41,877 bases of DNA. Origin: an uncultured Prevotellaceae bacterium. Lineage in GTDB: Bacteria; Bacteroidota; Bacteroidia; Bacteroidales; Bacteroidaceae. Under the pieces are notes generated by a model. The model was not told the DNA's origin. It saw nothing but the letters and a program-made list of their open reading frames with translations, and made no database searches. How positions within the stretch are numbered: the stretch's first letter is position 1; each line of letters opens with the position of its first letter. The translations under genes and the position numbers were made by a program. The stretch spans positions 1-41,877 of the forward strand of contig CAMJQA010000002.1 of the NCBI GenBank assembly GCA_946407895.1, given 5' to 3'. This document shows positions 35,131-41,877 of this stretch, piece by piece.

Positions 35131-36630
35131 TTAAAAGTTACGCGAGGCACGGAAACCGTCCATATTGGTGTAGCGACGAAGCATGAAGCGCTGGTAGATA
35201 TTGCGCAGCCACCACCCATGGAGGGACAATCCGACAACACCCAGCAGGGCAAGCATGATGAAGCCCCAGGGATTGCCCAGCAGCAGGGTGAACAACTTCT
35301 CGATGGCGATGGGCAGGAAAAGCATTACGATGCTGACTACCTGCTGCACCCAATTGCCCTGCCGGGAGGCGAGCTTCTGGTTCAGGGGCAACGTCTCCTT
35401 GTTATAGACAGCCATCTGGAAGCAGATGGGGTAGAGTACACCGGCCGTGAAGAAGAGGTAGCCCAGGTTCATCCACACGGAAATCTTGCCGATAGCCATC
35501 AGCGGTATGAGCAGGCAGAAGGGTACAAGCAGGACGGCACTGTTGAAGTAGAACTTGGCATAGAGCAGCTGCAGGATGCTCTCGCGCCGGCTCATGAGGC
35601 CGTCGATGTAGTTGCCCTCGTGGCACATGATGCTGATAAGCATTGTCATGCCCAGGCCCACATAGTCGTAGAGGCAGATGAAGGACTTCATGAAGCCATT
35701 GTCGTAGATATCAGTGAAGTAGAGGAGGACGCTGAACAGGACCATCATGCCCAGCAGGGTGAGGAACTGCAGGCGAACCGTCTTATTGCGCAGGCGCATC
35801 TTCAACTCCAGCTTCAGGTACTCGCCCAGTGCGCCGTAGCGGTTCAGGAAGTTCATCTGTGTGGCGTGCTTCAGCTCCACCTCCTCCTTCTTGGCCACCT
35901 CGTTATATACCATATTCATCTGGAGCTTATAGTTAATCCAGTAGAGCAGGGCGATGACTGCGGCCATAAGCAGGAAAGGCCACAGGTGGCAGAGGGCAAA
36001 GTTGTACATCAGCAAGGTGCAGGGCATATCGAGCATGTTCTTGTCGGGCCACAGCATGGCCAGGAGCAGGCCTCCATGAACGATGATGGGCAGGATAATC
36101 CATGCAAGATGTTTGATGCAGAGTGTACGGACAAACAGATAGGCATATCCGTTGGCTACGAACAGCAGCCACCAGCCAATGAGCCACCCGAAGAAACCGC
36201 TCCATCCCAAAAGGGGATATACAGCCAGCAGGGCAAAGGGAACGAGGAAGAAGCCCCAGAACAGATTGCCCAGGCTAAGGCCGGCACGGGTGAGATAGAC
36301 ATTCATGAGGAAGCTGCGGCGGATAGGCATCAAGGCATAGGGCTTGGCCTGCTGTCCGGGTGTTTCCTGCAACATGAAGCGAAGCCAGAAGTCGGCGATG
36401 ATGAAGTAGATCAGACCGCCGTCAAGAACATGAAAGGCAGCCACACCATTGTAGGTGCCGCGCATGCCCATAGGCAACATAACGCCCATTAGGAGCATGA
36501 TGGCAGCATAGTAGAGAATCATGAACCAGGCCAGGAACTTCATGAACCGGTTCTTCTCGAACATAGGGTGCCGTAGGTCCTTCAGTTCATCGTTTTTCCT
36601 GATCAGTTTGTATAATTGCCAGTTTGTCAT
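35131..36630 (-). CDS. DUF5687 family ABC-type permease
   Basis: 499 residues with about 12 TM helices. It matches the DUF5687 family, Bacteroidota-specific ABC-2-like permeases: ELKDLRHPMFEKNRFMK at the start, then MLQETPGQQAKPYALMPIRR (the family-typical PYLxLPI/R motif after TM3), and KLELKMRLRNKTVRLQFL, the cytoplasmic coupling region. It is encoded next to its ATPase. The cargo is unknown. It follows trxB by 22 bp on the same strand. Confidence 0.9.
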   Translation of the reverse strand: MTNWQLYKLIRKNDELKDLRHPMFEKNRFMKFLAWFMILYYAAIMLLMGVMLPMGMRGTYNGVAAFHVLDGGLIYFIIADFWLRFMLQETPGQQAKPYALMPIRRSFLMNVYLTRAGLSLGNLFWGFFLVPFALLAVYPLLGWSGFFGWLIGWWLLFVANGYAYLFVRTLCIKHLAWIILPIIVHGGLLLAMLWPDKNMLDMPCTLLMYNFALCHLWPFLLMAAVIALLYWINYKLQMNMVYNEVAKKEEVELKHATQMNFLNRYGALGEYLKLELKMRLRNKTVRLQFLTLLGMMVLFSVLLYFTDIYDNGFMKSFICLYDYVGLGMTMLISIMCHEGNYIDGLMSRRESILQLLYAKFYFNSAVLLVPFCLLIPLMAIGKISVWMNLGYLFFTAGVLYPICFQMAVYNKETLPLNQKLASRQGNWVQQVVSIVMLFLPIAIEKLFTLLLGNPWGFIMLALLGVVGLSLHGWWLRNIYQRFMLRRYTNMDGFRASRNF

Positions 36631-36652
36631 AGCTGATAGGTAGGGATAAGGT

Positions 36653-37594
36653 TTACTTCAATCCTATTTCCTGCAGGTACTTCTCGGCTTCGATAGCAGC
36701 CTTGGCACCGCTGCCTGCTGCCACTACGCCCTGGCGATAATGCGGGTCGGCCACATCGCCGGCAGCAAAGATGCCGGGAATGCCCGTGCGGGGTGAATCG
36801 CCCTCGGTCAGGATGTAGCCCGTTTCGTCGGTCTGCACCCAGGGACGGAACACCTCGCTGTTGGGCCTGTGTCCGATGGCCAGGAAGAATCCGTCGATGG
36901 CTATGTCATAGCGTCGCTCGTCGGGCTCACCCTTGCGGTAAACAACGTGAGCACCCTCTACGCCGTCTTCACCGAAAAGGCCCAAGGTATTGGTCTCGAA
37001 GAGAATCTCTATCTTGGGATTCTGCATGACGCGTTCCTGCATAATCTTGGCAGCCCGCAGGTAGGGTTTGCGCACAATCAGATAGACCTTGCTGGCCAGG
37101 CCTGCCAGATAGGTGGCCTCCTCGCAAGCCGTATCACCACCGCCAACAACGGCAACCACCTTCCGGCGGTAGAAGAAACCGTCGCAGGTGGCACAGGCAC
37201 TTACGCCCATCCCCTTGTACTTCTCTTCGTCGGGAAGGCCCAGGTATTTGGCGCTGGCACCTGTAGCGATGATGATGCTGTCAGCCTCCAGTTCCTGACC
37301 GTCGTCGGTCCACAGATGGTAGGGAGCCTTCGAGAGGTCGGTCTTCTCCACGATGCGGCTTCTGATCTCGGCACCGAAGCGTTCAGCCTGGGAGCGCATA
37401 TTAGCCATCAGTTCGTTGGCATCGATTCCTTGAGGGAAACCAGGGAAATTTTCAATATCTGTAGTCGTGGTCAGTTGGCCTCCGGGTTGCAGACCCTCCA
37501 TGATTACTGGGCTAAGTCCGGCTCGTCCGGCATAGATGGCAGCTGTATAGCCAGCAGGGCCGCTGCCAATGATGAGTAGTTTGATGTGTTCCAT
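36653..37594 (-). CDS. trxB: Thioredoxin reductase (NADPH)
   Basis: A 313-residue flavoenzyme that passes electrons from NADPH to thioredoxin. FAD site GSGPAGYTAAIYAGRAG, redox-active CATC in GVSACATCDGFFYRR, NADPH site VVGGGDTACEEATYLA, and second FAD motif GIFAAGDVADPHYRQ. Length and order are standard for the low-molecular-weight type. It lies between the LolA-like gene and the ABC permease on the minus strand. Confidence 0.97.
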   Translation of the reverse strand: MEHIKLLIIGSGPAGYTAAIYAGRAGLSPVIMEGLQPGGQLTTTTDIENFPGFPQGIDANELMANMRSQAERFGAEIRSRIVEKTDLSKAPYHLWTDDGQELEADSIIIATGASAKYLGLPDEEKYKGMGVSACATCDGFFYRRKVVAVVGGGDTACEEATYLAGLASKVYLIVRKPYLRAAKIMQERVMQNPKIEILFETNTLGLFGEDGVEGAHVVYRKGEPDERRYDIAIDGFFLAIGHRPNSEVFRPWVQTDETGYILTEGDSPRTGIPGIFAAGDVADPHYRQGVVAAGSGAKAAIEAEKYLQEIGLK

Positions 37595-37625
37595 ATCTTT
37601 ATGGGTTATATGAGTTTTATTGGGA

Positions 37626-38261
37626 TTATCTTAAATCGACCAGTTCGGCATTAGGGTACTTCTCCTTGGGGAAGGAGAAATCGCTCTCCTGGAACTTCTG
37701 TCCGCCCTGGAAGGAATGGATGCTGATGCGATGCCAGTCCTTGTCTTGGCGTACGCGGATGCAGAGCAGCAGGTAGTCGCTACGCCGCACATCGATGTAG
37801 ATTTCCTGGGCAGAGAGCCTGGCATCCTGTGCCAGGAGGTGAACCTCGTAGGTCTGCTCGCCTCGCAGCGTTGACTCGCGCATGGTGATGTCGAAGCCTT
37901 TCTTGTAGAGGTTAAGGAATGCATAGGGATTAACGGCCTGCATCTCCTTTTCGGTGGGGATGGTCAGGTTTACCTCCTCCGTCTCGGGCACGTAGCACCA
38001 TTGCTGTTTGCCGTCGTACCAGGTTATCATTTCGGGCGTATTGAGCTGGAATTTCTTGCCCTGCAGGAGCATCGTACCGCTGGTGCTTCCCTGTTCTGTG
38101 GTTCCGGTAAAGGTTGTTGCGGTGAACTCCGCTTTCACATCGCCGCTCTTTCTTATCAAGGACGCAGCATTGTCGAGCACCTTCTTGCCATTCGTCTGGG
38201 CCTGCATAGGAGCGAGGCTTGAAAGACACATTATTAATATATAAAGAATTCTTTTCATCAT
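37626..38261 (-). CDS. LolA-like periplasmic lipoprotein carrier family protein
   Basis: 211 residues with a signal peptide (MMKRILYILIMCLSSLAPMQ, cut near AQA). The mature part has the LolA-like half-barrel pattern: VKAEFTATTFTGTTEQGSTS, GTMLLQGKKFQLNTPEMITW (the typical KKFRLxTPEI/MxxWYDGK signature) and VTIPTEKE-like stretches. It probably carries or senses lipoproteins or hydrophobic ligands in the periplasm; Bacteroidota often have several such proteins. There are two successive ATGs at the start and an octamer repeat immediately upstream. Confidence 0.88.
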   Translation of the reverse strand: MMKRILYILIMCLSSLAPMQAQTNGKKVLDNAASLIRKSGDVKAEFTATTFTGTTEQGSTSGTMLLQGKKFQLNTPEMITWYDGKQQWCYVPETEEVNLTIPTEKEMQAVNPYAFLNLYKKGFDITMRESTLRGEQTYEVHLLAQDARLSAQEIYIDVRRSDYLLLCIRVRQDKDWHRISIHSFQGGQKFQESDFSFPKEKYPNAELVDLR

Positions 38262-38265
38262 TTTA

Positions 38266-38289
38266 AACTTTTGAACTTTTGAACTTTTG
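38266..38289. repeat. Octamer repeat AACTTTTG x3 at the LolA-like start
   Basis: Three exact copies of AACTTTTG (38266-38273, 38274-38281, 38282-38289). On the minus strand these are CAAAAGTT units ending 4 bp from the ATG at 38261, in the ribosome-binding zone. Confidence 0.9.
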
Positions 38290-38291
38290 AA

Positions 38292-38364
38292 CGTCTGGAG
38301 CAGCGAGTGCCATCGGAAGCTTGCTTACGAATGGCCGAGTCGTGACAGACGAAGACCGTAGGTC
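38292..38364. other. Nested inverted repeats in the ftsK-LolA spacer
   Basis: CGTCTG (38292-38297) pairs with CAGACG (38346-38351). Inside it GCCAT (38309-38313) pairs with ATGGC (38331-38335), and inside that AAGC-TT-GCTT forms a tip hairpin. A separate GACC-gta-GGTC (38354-38364) follows. No T tract adjoins on the minus strand, so it is not a plain terminator. Confidence 0.55.
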
Positions 38365-38370
38365 AACCTG

Positions 38371-40896
38371 TTAATGAAGATTATTAAGTCGGAAGGTAAG
38401 GTCTTCGTCGCTGACACAGAGCACTTCGCGAGGCTTACTGCCCTTGGCCGGGCCTACGATTCCGGCTTTCTCAAGCTGATCCATCAGTCGGCCGGCACGG
38501 TTGTAGCCGATGCTGAACTTACGCTGAATCATGCTGGTACTGCCGCTCTGTTCCATTACGACCATCCGGGCCACTTCATCGAACATCGGATCCAGGTGTG
38601 TCAGGTCGACATCAGCTCCGTCTCCGCCTTCCTCGCCCTCCATAGCTACTTCAGGCAGCGGGAAGGGACGGTTGTAGCTCTGCTGGCAGGCTATGTAGCT
38701 GGCTATGTTCTCCACCTCGGGGGTATCGACGAAGGCACACTGCACACGCACGGGTTCGCTGCCCGAGAGGAAGAGCATATCGCCCTTGCCGACCAGCTGG
38801 TTGGCACCTGTGCGGTCCAGGATGGTGCGGCTGTCCACTACGCTGGCCACCTTGAAAGCCATTCGGGCAGGGAAGTTGGCCTTGATGGTACCCGTAATGA
38901 TGTTTGTGGTGGGGCGCTGGGTGGCTATAATCATGTGGATGCCCACTGCTCGGGCCAGCTGGGCAATGCGGGCAATGGGCAGCTCTATCTCCTTGCCGGC
39001 TGTCATAATCAGGTCGCCAAACTCATCGATGATGACGACGATATAGGGCATGAACTTGTGTCCGTTGTCGGGGTTGAGCTCGCGGTTCTTGAACTTCTGG
39101 TTGTACTCCTTCACATTGCGCGCCCGAGCCCGCTTTAGCAGGTCGTAGCGGGTGTCCATCTCCACACAGAGGCTCTTCAGGGTCTGGATAACCTTGTTCA
39201 CATCGGTGATGATGGGTTCCTCGGTATCCTCGTTGCCCTCCACCTGAGCCAGGAAGTGGTTTACGATGGGGTTATAGACGCTGAACTCCACCTTCTTGGG
39301 GTCCACCATGACGAACTTCAGCTCGGCCGGGTGTTTCTTGTAGAGCAGGCTGGTGATGATGGCGTTCAGTCCGACTGACTTACCCTGGCCCGTAGCACCG
39401 GCCACGAGCAGGTGGGGCATCTTGGCCAGATCGACCATGAAGACCTCGTTGGTGATGGTCTTGCCCAGGGCCATAGGCAGCTCGTAATCTGTCTCCTGGA
39501 ACTTGCGGCTGTTCAGTATGCTCTCCATCGACACCATCTGGGGCTTGGCGTTTGGTACCTCGATGCCGATGGTTCCCTTGCCGGGAATAGGTGCGATGAT
39601 ACGGATGCCCAATGCCGAGAGCGAGAGGGCGATGTCATCCTCGAGGTTCCTGATCTTGGAGATGCGGACGCCAGGGGCTGGGGTGATTTCATAGAGGGTG
39701 ATGGTGGGGCCGATTGTAGCCTTGATGCTGCTTATCTCCACACCGAAGTTCGAGAGCACCTGTATGATGCGGTCTTTGTTCTTCGTCTGCTCCTCCATGT
39801 CGATATTGTCGCCCTTGTTCTCGTACTGCTTCAGGAGGTCCAGGGTAGGGTACTTGTAGAACTCCAGGTCCAGCTTCGGGTCGTAGGGTTCCAGGGTGCC
39901 CTCGTCGTTGAGTATGGCTTTCTCGGGGTCTTCGCCCATAACCACCTCCATGCTCTGTTCCTCGGCGGGTTTCTCTTCCTTCTCTATCTCTATGGTTGGC
40001 TTCAGTTTCTCAATCCTTGGTTCTGGCAGGTCGGTATTGTCCATGCCACTTATCTTGAAGTCGATTGTGGTGGAGGTGTCGATGGGCTTGTCCTCGAAGG
40101 GGGCTACCGTTTCGCGTTCCAGCGGGTCGATGGAATCATCCTCAAGGCCTGTATCAGTATCGCCGGAGGCGGGTTCATTTATATCGGTAGTGCCTTCCTG
40201 AGCACTTTTCTCCTCCTTCATGCTCTTTGAGGTCATCCATCCGCGAAGGGTCGTTATGGCTTCGTCGCTTACGTAGGCCAGATAGAGGAGGGCCACGATG
40301 ATGAGCACCAAAGGTACGCCCATAGGACCTATCTTGTCCCTCATCAGCGTCATTTCCTCGCGCCCGATCATGCCGCCCCAGATGATGTAGCTGTTGCGGG
40401 CAAAGGGTACGTACTCCACTACATAGGTTGCAAATGCCGAGCACCACACCATCAGTATCATGCAGTTGAGGAACCACTTGTGAAGGCGTATCTTGGTGAT
40501 GTTCATGATGCGTATGCTGGCTGCCAGCAGGAAGATGGGGATGAAGATGCTGGCCACGCCAAACCAGCTGTCCATCACATAGTGAGCCAGCTTATAGCCA
40601 AACATGCCCATCCAGTTGGTAGCTGTATATGACTCGCTGTTGTAATAAAGCTTCTGGTCCTCGGCACCGGTGAATAGGTGCGACACCATTGCCAATAGCA
40701 TATAAAGGGCCACGATGGCCAGTACGGAGCCAATCAGGAAGTTCCTGTTGCCATTCTCTTTCTTTGGCTTTTCGGGGGTGGCTTCCGCTGTTGCCTTTGT
40801 GTCCGGCTTCATTTTGCCGAACCATGACTTAAAGAAGCCCGAAGTCTCCTTTTTGCCGTTTTTCTTTGGGGTTTTATTATTCTTTTTTTCCGCCAT
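38371..40896 (-). CDS. ftsK: DNA translocase FtsK/SpoIIIE
   Basis: 841 residues from ATG 40896 (MAEKKNNKTPKKNGKKETSG); a longer in-frame reading to 41187 runs through the divergent promoter and is rejected. Four N-terminal TM helices (~55-200) anchor it at the septum, followed by an acidic/Pro linker (~215-330). The motor has Walker A GATGQGKS (Lys near 506) and Walker B VVIIDEFGDL. The C-terminal gamma winged helix SMIQRKFSIGYNRAGRLMDQ reads KOPS-type DNA and activates XerCD. It moves chromosome ends during division. Normal for Bacteroidota in size. Confidence 0.96.
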   Translation of the reverse strand: MAEKKNNKTPKKNGKKETSGFFKSWFGKMKPDTKATAEATPEKPKKENGNRNFLIGSVLAIVALYMLLAMVSHLFTGAEDQKLYYNSESYTATNWMGMFGYKLAHYVMDSWFGVASIFIPIFLLAASIRIMNITKIRLHKWFLNCMILMVWCSAFATYVVEYVPFARNSYIIWGGMIGREEMTLMRDKIGPMGVPLVLIIVALLYLAYVSDEAITTLRGWMTSKSMKEEKSAQEGTTDINEPASGDTDTGLEDDSIDPLERETVAPFEDKPIDTSTTIDFKISGMDNTDLPEPRIEKLKPTIEIEKEEKPAEEQSMEVVMGEDPEKAILNDEGTLEPYDPKLDLEFYKYPTLDLLKQYENKGDNIDMEEQTKNKDRIIQVLSNFGVEISSIKATIGPTITLYEITPAPGVRISKIRNLEDDIALSLSALGIRIIAPIPGKGTIGIEVPNAKPQMVSMESILNSRKFQETDYELPMALGKTITNEVFMVDLAKMPHLLVAGATGQGKSVGLNAIITSLLYKKHPAELKFVMVDPKKVEFSVYNPIVNHFLAQVEGNEDTEEPIITDVNKVIQTLKSLCVEMDTRYDLLKRARARNVKEYNQKFKNRELNPDNGHKFMPYIVVIIDEFGDLIMTAGKEIELPIARIAQLARAVGIHMIIATQRPTTNIITGTIKANFPARMAFKVASVVDSRTILDRTGANQLVGKGDMLFLSGSEPVRVQCAFVDTPEVENIASYIACQQSYNRPFPLPEVAMEGEEGGDGADVDLTHLDPMFDEVARMVVMEQSGSTSMIQRKFSIGYNRAGRLMDQLEKAGIVGPAKGSKPREVLCVSDEDLTFRLNNLH

Positions 40897-40922
40897 ACAA
40901 TCTGTTTTCAGAAAATCAGCTG

Positions 40923-40930
40923 CAAATTTA
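40923..40930 (-). promoter_or_regulatory. -7 box for ftsK
   Basis: Minus-strand TAAATTTG fits TAnnTTTG, 27 bp upstream of ATG 40896. A TTTTGAGAAA element ends 6 bp upstream of it; no TTTG lies at the usual 20-bp spacing. Confidence 0.55.
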
Positions 40931-40936
40931 ATGATA

Positions 40937-40967
40937 TTTCTCAAAATAATATGCGCTTTTTGAGAAA
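40937..40967. promoter_or_regulatory. Inverted repeat between divergent ftsK and DUF5063 promoters
   Basis: TTTCTCAAAA (40937-40946) and its exact complement TTTTGAGAAA (40958-40967) flank an 11-nt centre. Each arm lies 6 bp from the -7 box that it faces (40923-40930 minus, 40974-40981 plus), so the layout is two-fold symmetric. Confidence 0.55.
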
Positions 40968-40973
40968 AAAACG

Positions 40974-40981
40974 TAACTTTG
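40974..40981 (+). promoter_or_regulatory. -7 box for DUF5063-exonuclease
   Basis: TAACTTTG fits TAnnTTTG, 39 bp before ATG 41021. It has the same TTTTGAGAAA element at the same offset as the ftsK promoter. Confidence 0.55.
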
Positions 40982-41020
40982 CAACTGAATTTGAGATTGT
41001 GACCCTTCAAAAAGAAGCAA

Positions 41021-41569
41021 ATGGCGAACAAAGAATTCCAAAAAACGATATATGCTCCGGCTACCCTGGAGTTCGTTACTGTTGCCGCACAGTTCTGTGT
41101 CTTTCTGGAGCAGAGCAGCGGACGTTTCAAGCGCGAATTCGTGGAGACGATGCTGCGCCTGCTGCCGCTTCTGTACGTCAAAGCCACTCTGTTGCCTCGT
41201 GTTGAGAGCGACGGGGCCTTCCTGCCCGACGATAAAGTGACCGAGGCTGACTACGACTTCGTGCGCCAGACAGTATATGACATTATGCAGGGCGACGATG
41301 ACTACGAGGAACTTGTATATGACGCCACGATACTGACCGATGAGAGCCGTTGGCAGTCGGTCAGCGAAGGGCTGGCTGACATGTATCAGGCCATACGCAA
41401 CTTTGTGAGCGTATATCAGGAGCGCATTGAGGACTGCATGACCGATGCCCTCTGGGCGCTGATGGACAACTTTGAACTTTATTGGGGCCAGAGCCTGGTA
41501 GATACGCTGCGCCAGTTGCACAAGCTACGTTACACACGGCAAAAGGATTTAGATGAAGATACTCTATAA
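41021..41569 (+). CDS. DUF5063 domain-containing protein
   Basis: 182 residues, mainly helical, matching DUF5063: ATLEFVTVAAQFCVFLEQSS at the start, LLPLLYVKATLLPRVE, and ALWALMDNFELYWGQSLVDTLRQLH near the end. It is soluble with no catalytic motif recognised. Its end overlaps the exonuclease gene start by 17 bp, so they are translationally coupled, suggesting a shared role in RNA or DNA metabolism; that is inference. It is divergent from ftsK. Confidence 0.85.
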   Translation: MANKEFQKTIYAPATLEFVTVAAQFCVFLEQSSGRFKREFVETMLRLLPLLYVKATLLPRVESDGAFLPDDKVTEADYDFVRQTVYDIMQGDDDYEELVYDATILTDESRWQSVSEGLADMYQAIRNFVSVYQERIEDCMTDALWALMDNFELYWGQSLVDTLRQLHKLRYTRQKDLDEDTL

Positions 41570-41877
41570 TAAGTTTGACAAAGCCCGGATTAACAATCTG
41601 CCTGTGGCCGCCTTCCCGGGCCGCATTGAGGTTGTACAGGGCATTCCACAGGCCGAGAGGGCCATTCGCTTCCTGCTTTCGCAGGATATTTTAGGATTCG
41701 ACACGGAGTCGAAACCCTGTTTCCAGAAGGGGCAGACGAACAAGGTGGCCCTGCTACAGGTGAGCAGCCCCCAAATATGTTTCCTCTTCCGCCTGAATAT
41801 GATAGGATTGCCACGCTGCATCGTTGACCTGCTCAGCGACAGGCGGATAACCAAGGTAGGCCTGTCCATCGCCGAGG
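41553..41877 (+). CDS. 3'-5' exonuclease, DEDD (RNase D-like), N-terminal part
   Basis: Open to the right edge of the window, so only ~108 residues are visible. Exo I motif GFDTESKP carries the metal-binding Asp-x-Glu; KVALLQVSS is the next strand. VGLSIAE at the edge starts exo II. It belongs to the DEDDy/RNase D-like group found next to DUF5063 in Bacteroidota. The ATG at 41553 lies 17 bp inside the DUF5063 gene. Confidence 0.88.
   Translation, partial: MKILYNKFDKARINNLPVAAFPGRIEVVQGIPQAERAIRFLLSQDILGFDTESKPCFQKGQTNKVALLQVSSPQICFLFRLNMIGLPRCIVDLLSDRRITKVGLSIAE

Noticed and set aside
35218..36492. 424-codon plus-strand frame opposite the DUF5687 permease
   Set aside because: It is the antisense shadow of a strongly conserved permease, with Gln/His/Glu-rich composition and no homology recognised.
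39412..40230. Plus-strand frames opposite ftsK
   Set aside because: Antisense shadows of a conserved gene; no start signals or domain features.
40897..41187. 97-residue N-terminal extension of FtsK
   Set aside because: It would read through the divergent promoters and the DUF5063 start; the ATG at 40896 gives the normal FtsK N-terminus.

Overview
The window reads as a chromosomal segment of a Bacteroidota member, most likely Prevotellaceae. This is inferred from the repeated TAnnTTTG -7 promoter boxes with a TTTG -33 element about 20 bp upstream, the weak Shine-Dalgarno signals, a lipidated TamA homologue (TamL), and the families GldE, DUF5063, DUF5687 and the YceD/DUF177-rpmF-fabH-era-der block. 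No rRNA, IS element, prophage or CRISPR array was seen.

Layout. 1-605: end of an alpha/beta hydrolase, then a strong terminator. 903-2060: membrane sensor histidine kinase. 2125-6729: housekeeping block DUF177, rpmF, fabH, era, der and a small lipoprotein. 6753-9554: large secreted or periplasmic M16 protease. 9839-13545: a Lys/Ala/Pro-repeat protein with an unrecognised C-terminal domain, followed by a sodium:solute symporter. 13468-14238 (-): SPOUT RNA methyltransferase, overlapping the symporter tail to tail and divergent from tamL (14301-16577). 16566-17880: small lipoprotein and an MBL-fold hydrolase. 17953-18126: two identical tRNA-Lys(CTT) genes. 18244-20022: aspS. 20217-21982 (-): RNase G/E preceded by a 29-residue basic COX24-like ribosomal-type protein, with a terminator-like hairpin between them. 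22173-25528: mutY, ssb, gldE, queF.

25665-32221 is an accessory-looking stretch, all on the + strand: acetyltransferases, small transporters, a YciI-like protein, a WG-repeat protein and a DUF234-type ATPase. It holds the most unusual element here, an intergenic array of eight palindromic CYCGRG centres on an exact 22-bp grid (about 29567-29732). 32379-33092 is a BI-1 family membrane protein ending at a bidirectional terminator. From there to 40896 genes run on the minus strand: ftsK, a LolA-like protein, trxB, a DUF5687 ABC permease, its ATPase, and a YjiH/Gate-type membrane protein. The window ends with DUF5063 and the start of a DEDD 3'-5' exonuclease, divergent from ftsK.

How it works together: most genes are core functions (translation, ribosome assembly GTPases, lipid synthesis initiation, outer-membrane biogenesis, DNA repair and segregation). 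Candidate new biology is in the non-coding structure: the 22-bp array, a hairpin in the rng leader, a symmetrical inverted repeat between ftsK and DUF5063, a palindrome at the ATPase promoter, and a nested-hairpin spacer between ftsK and the LolA-like gene.
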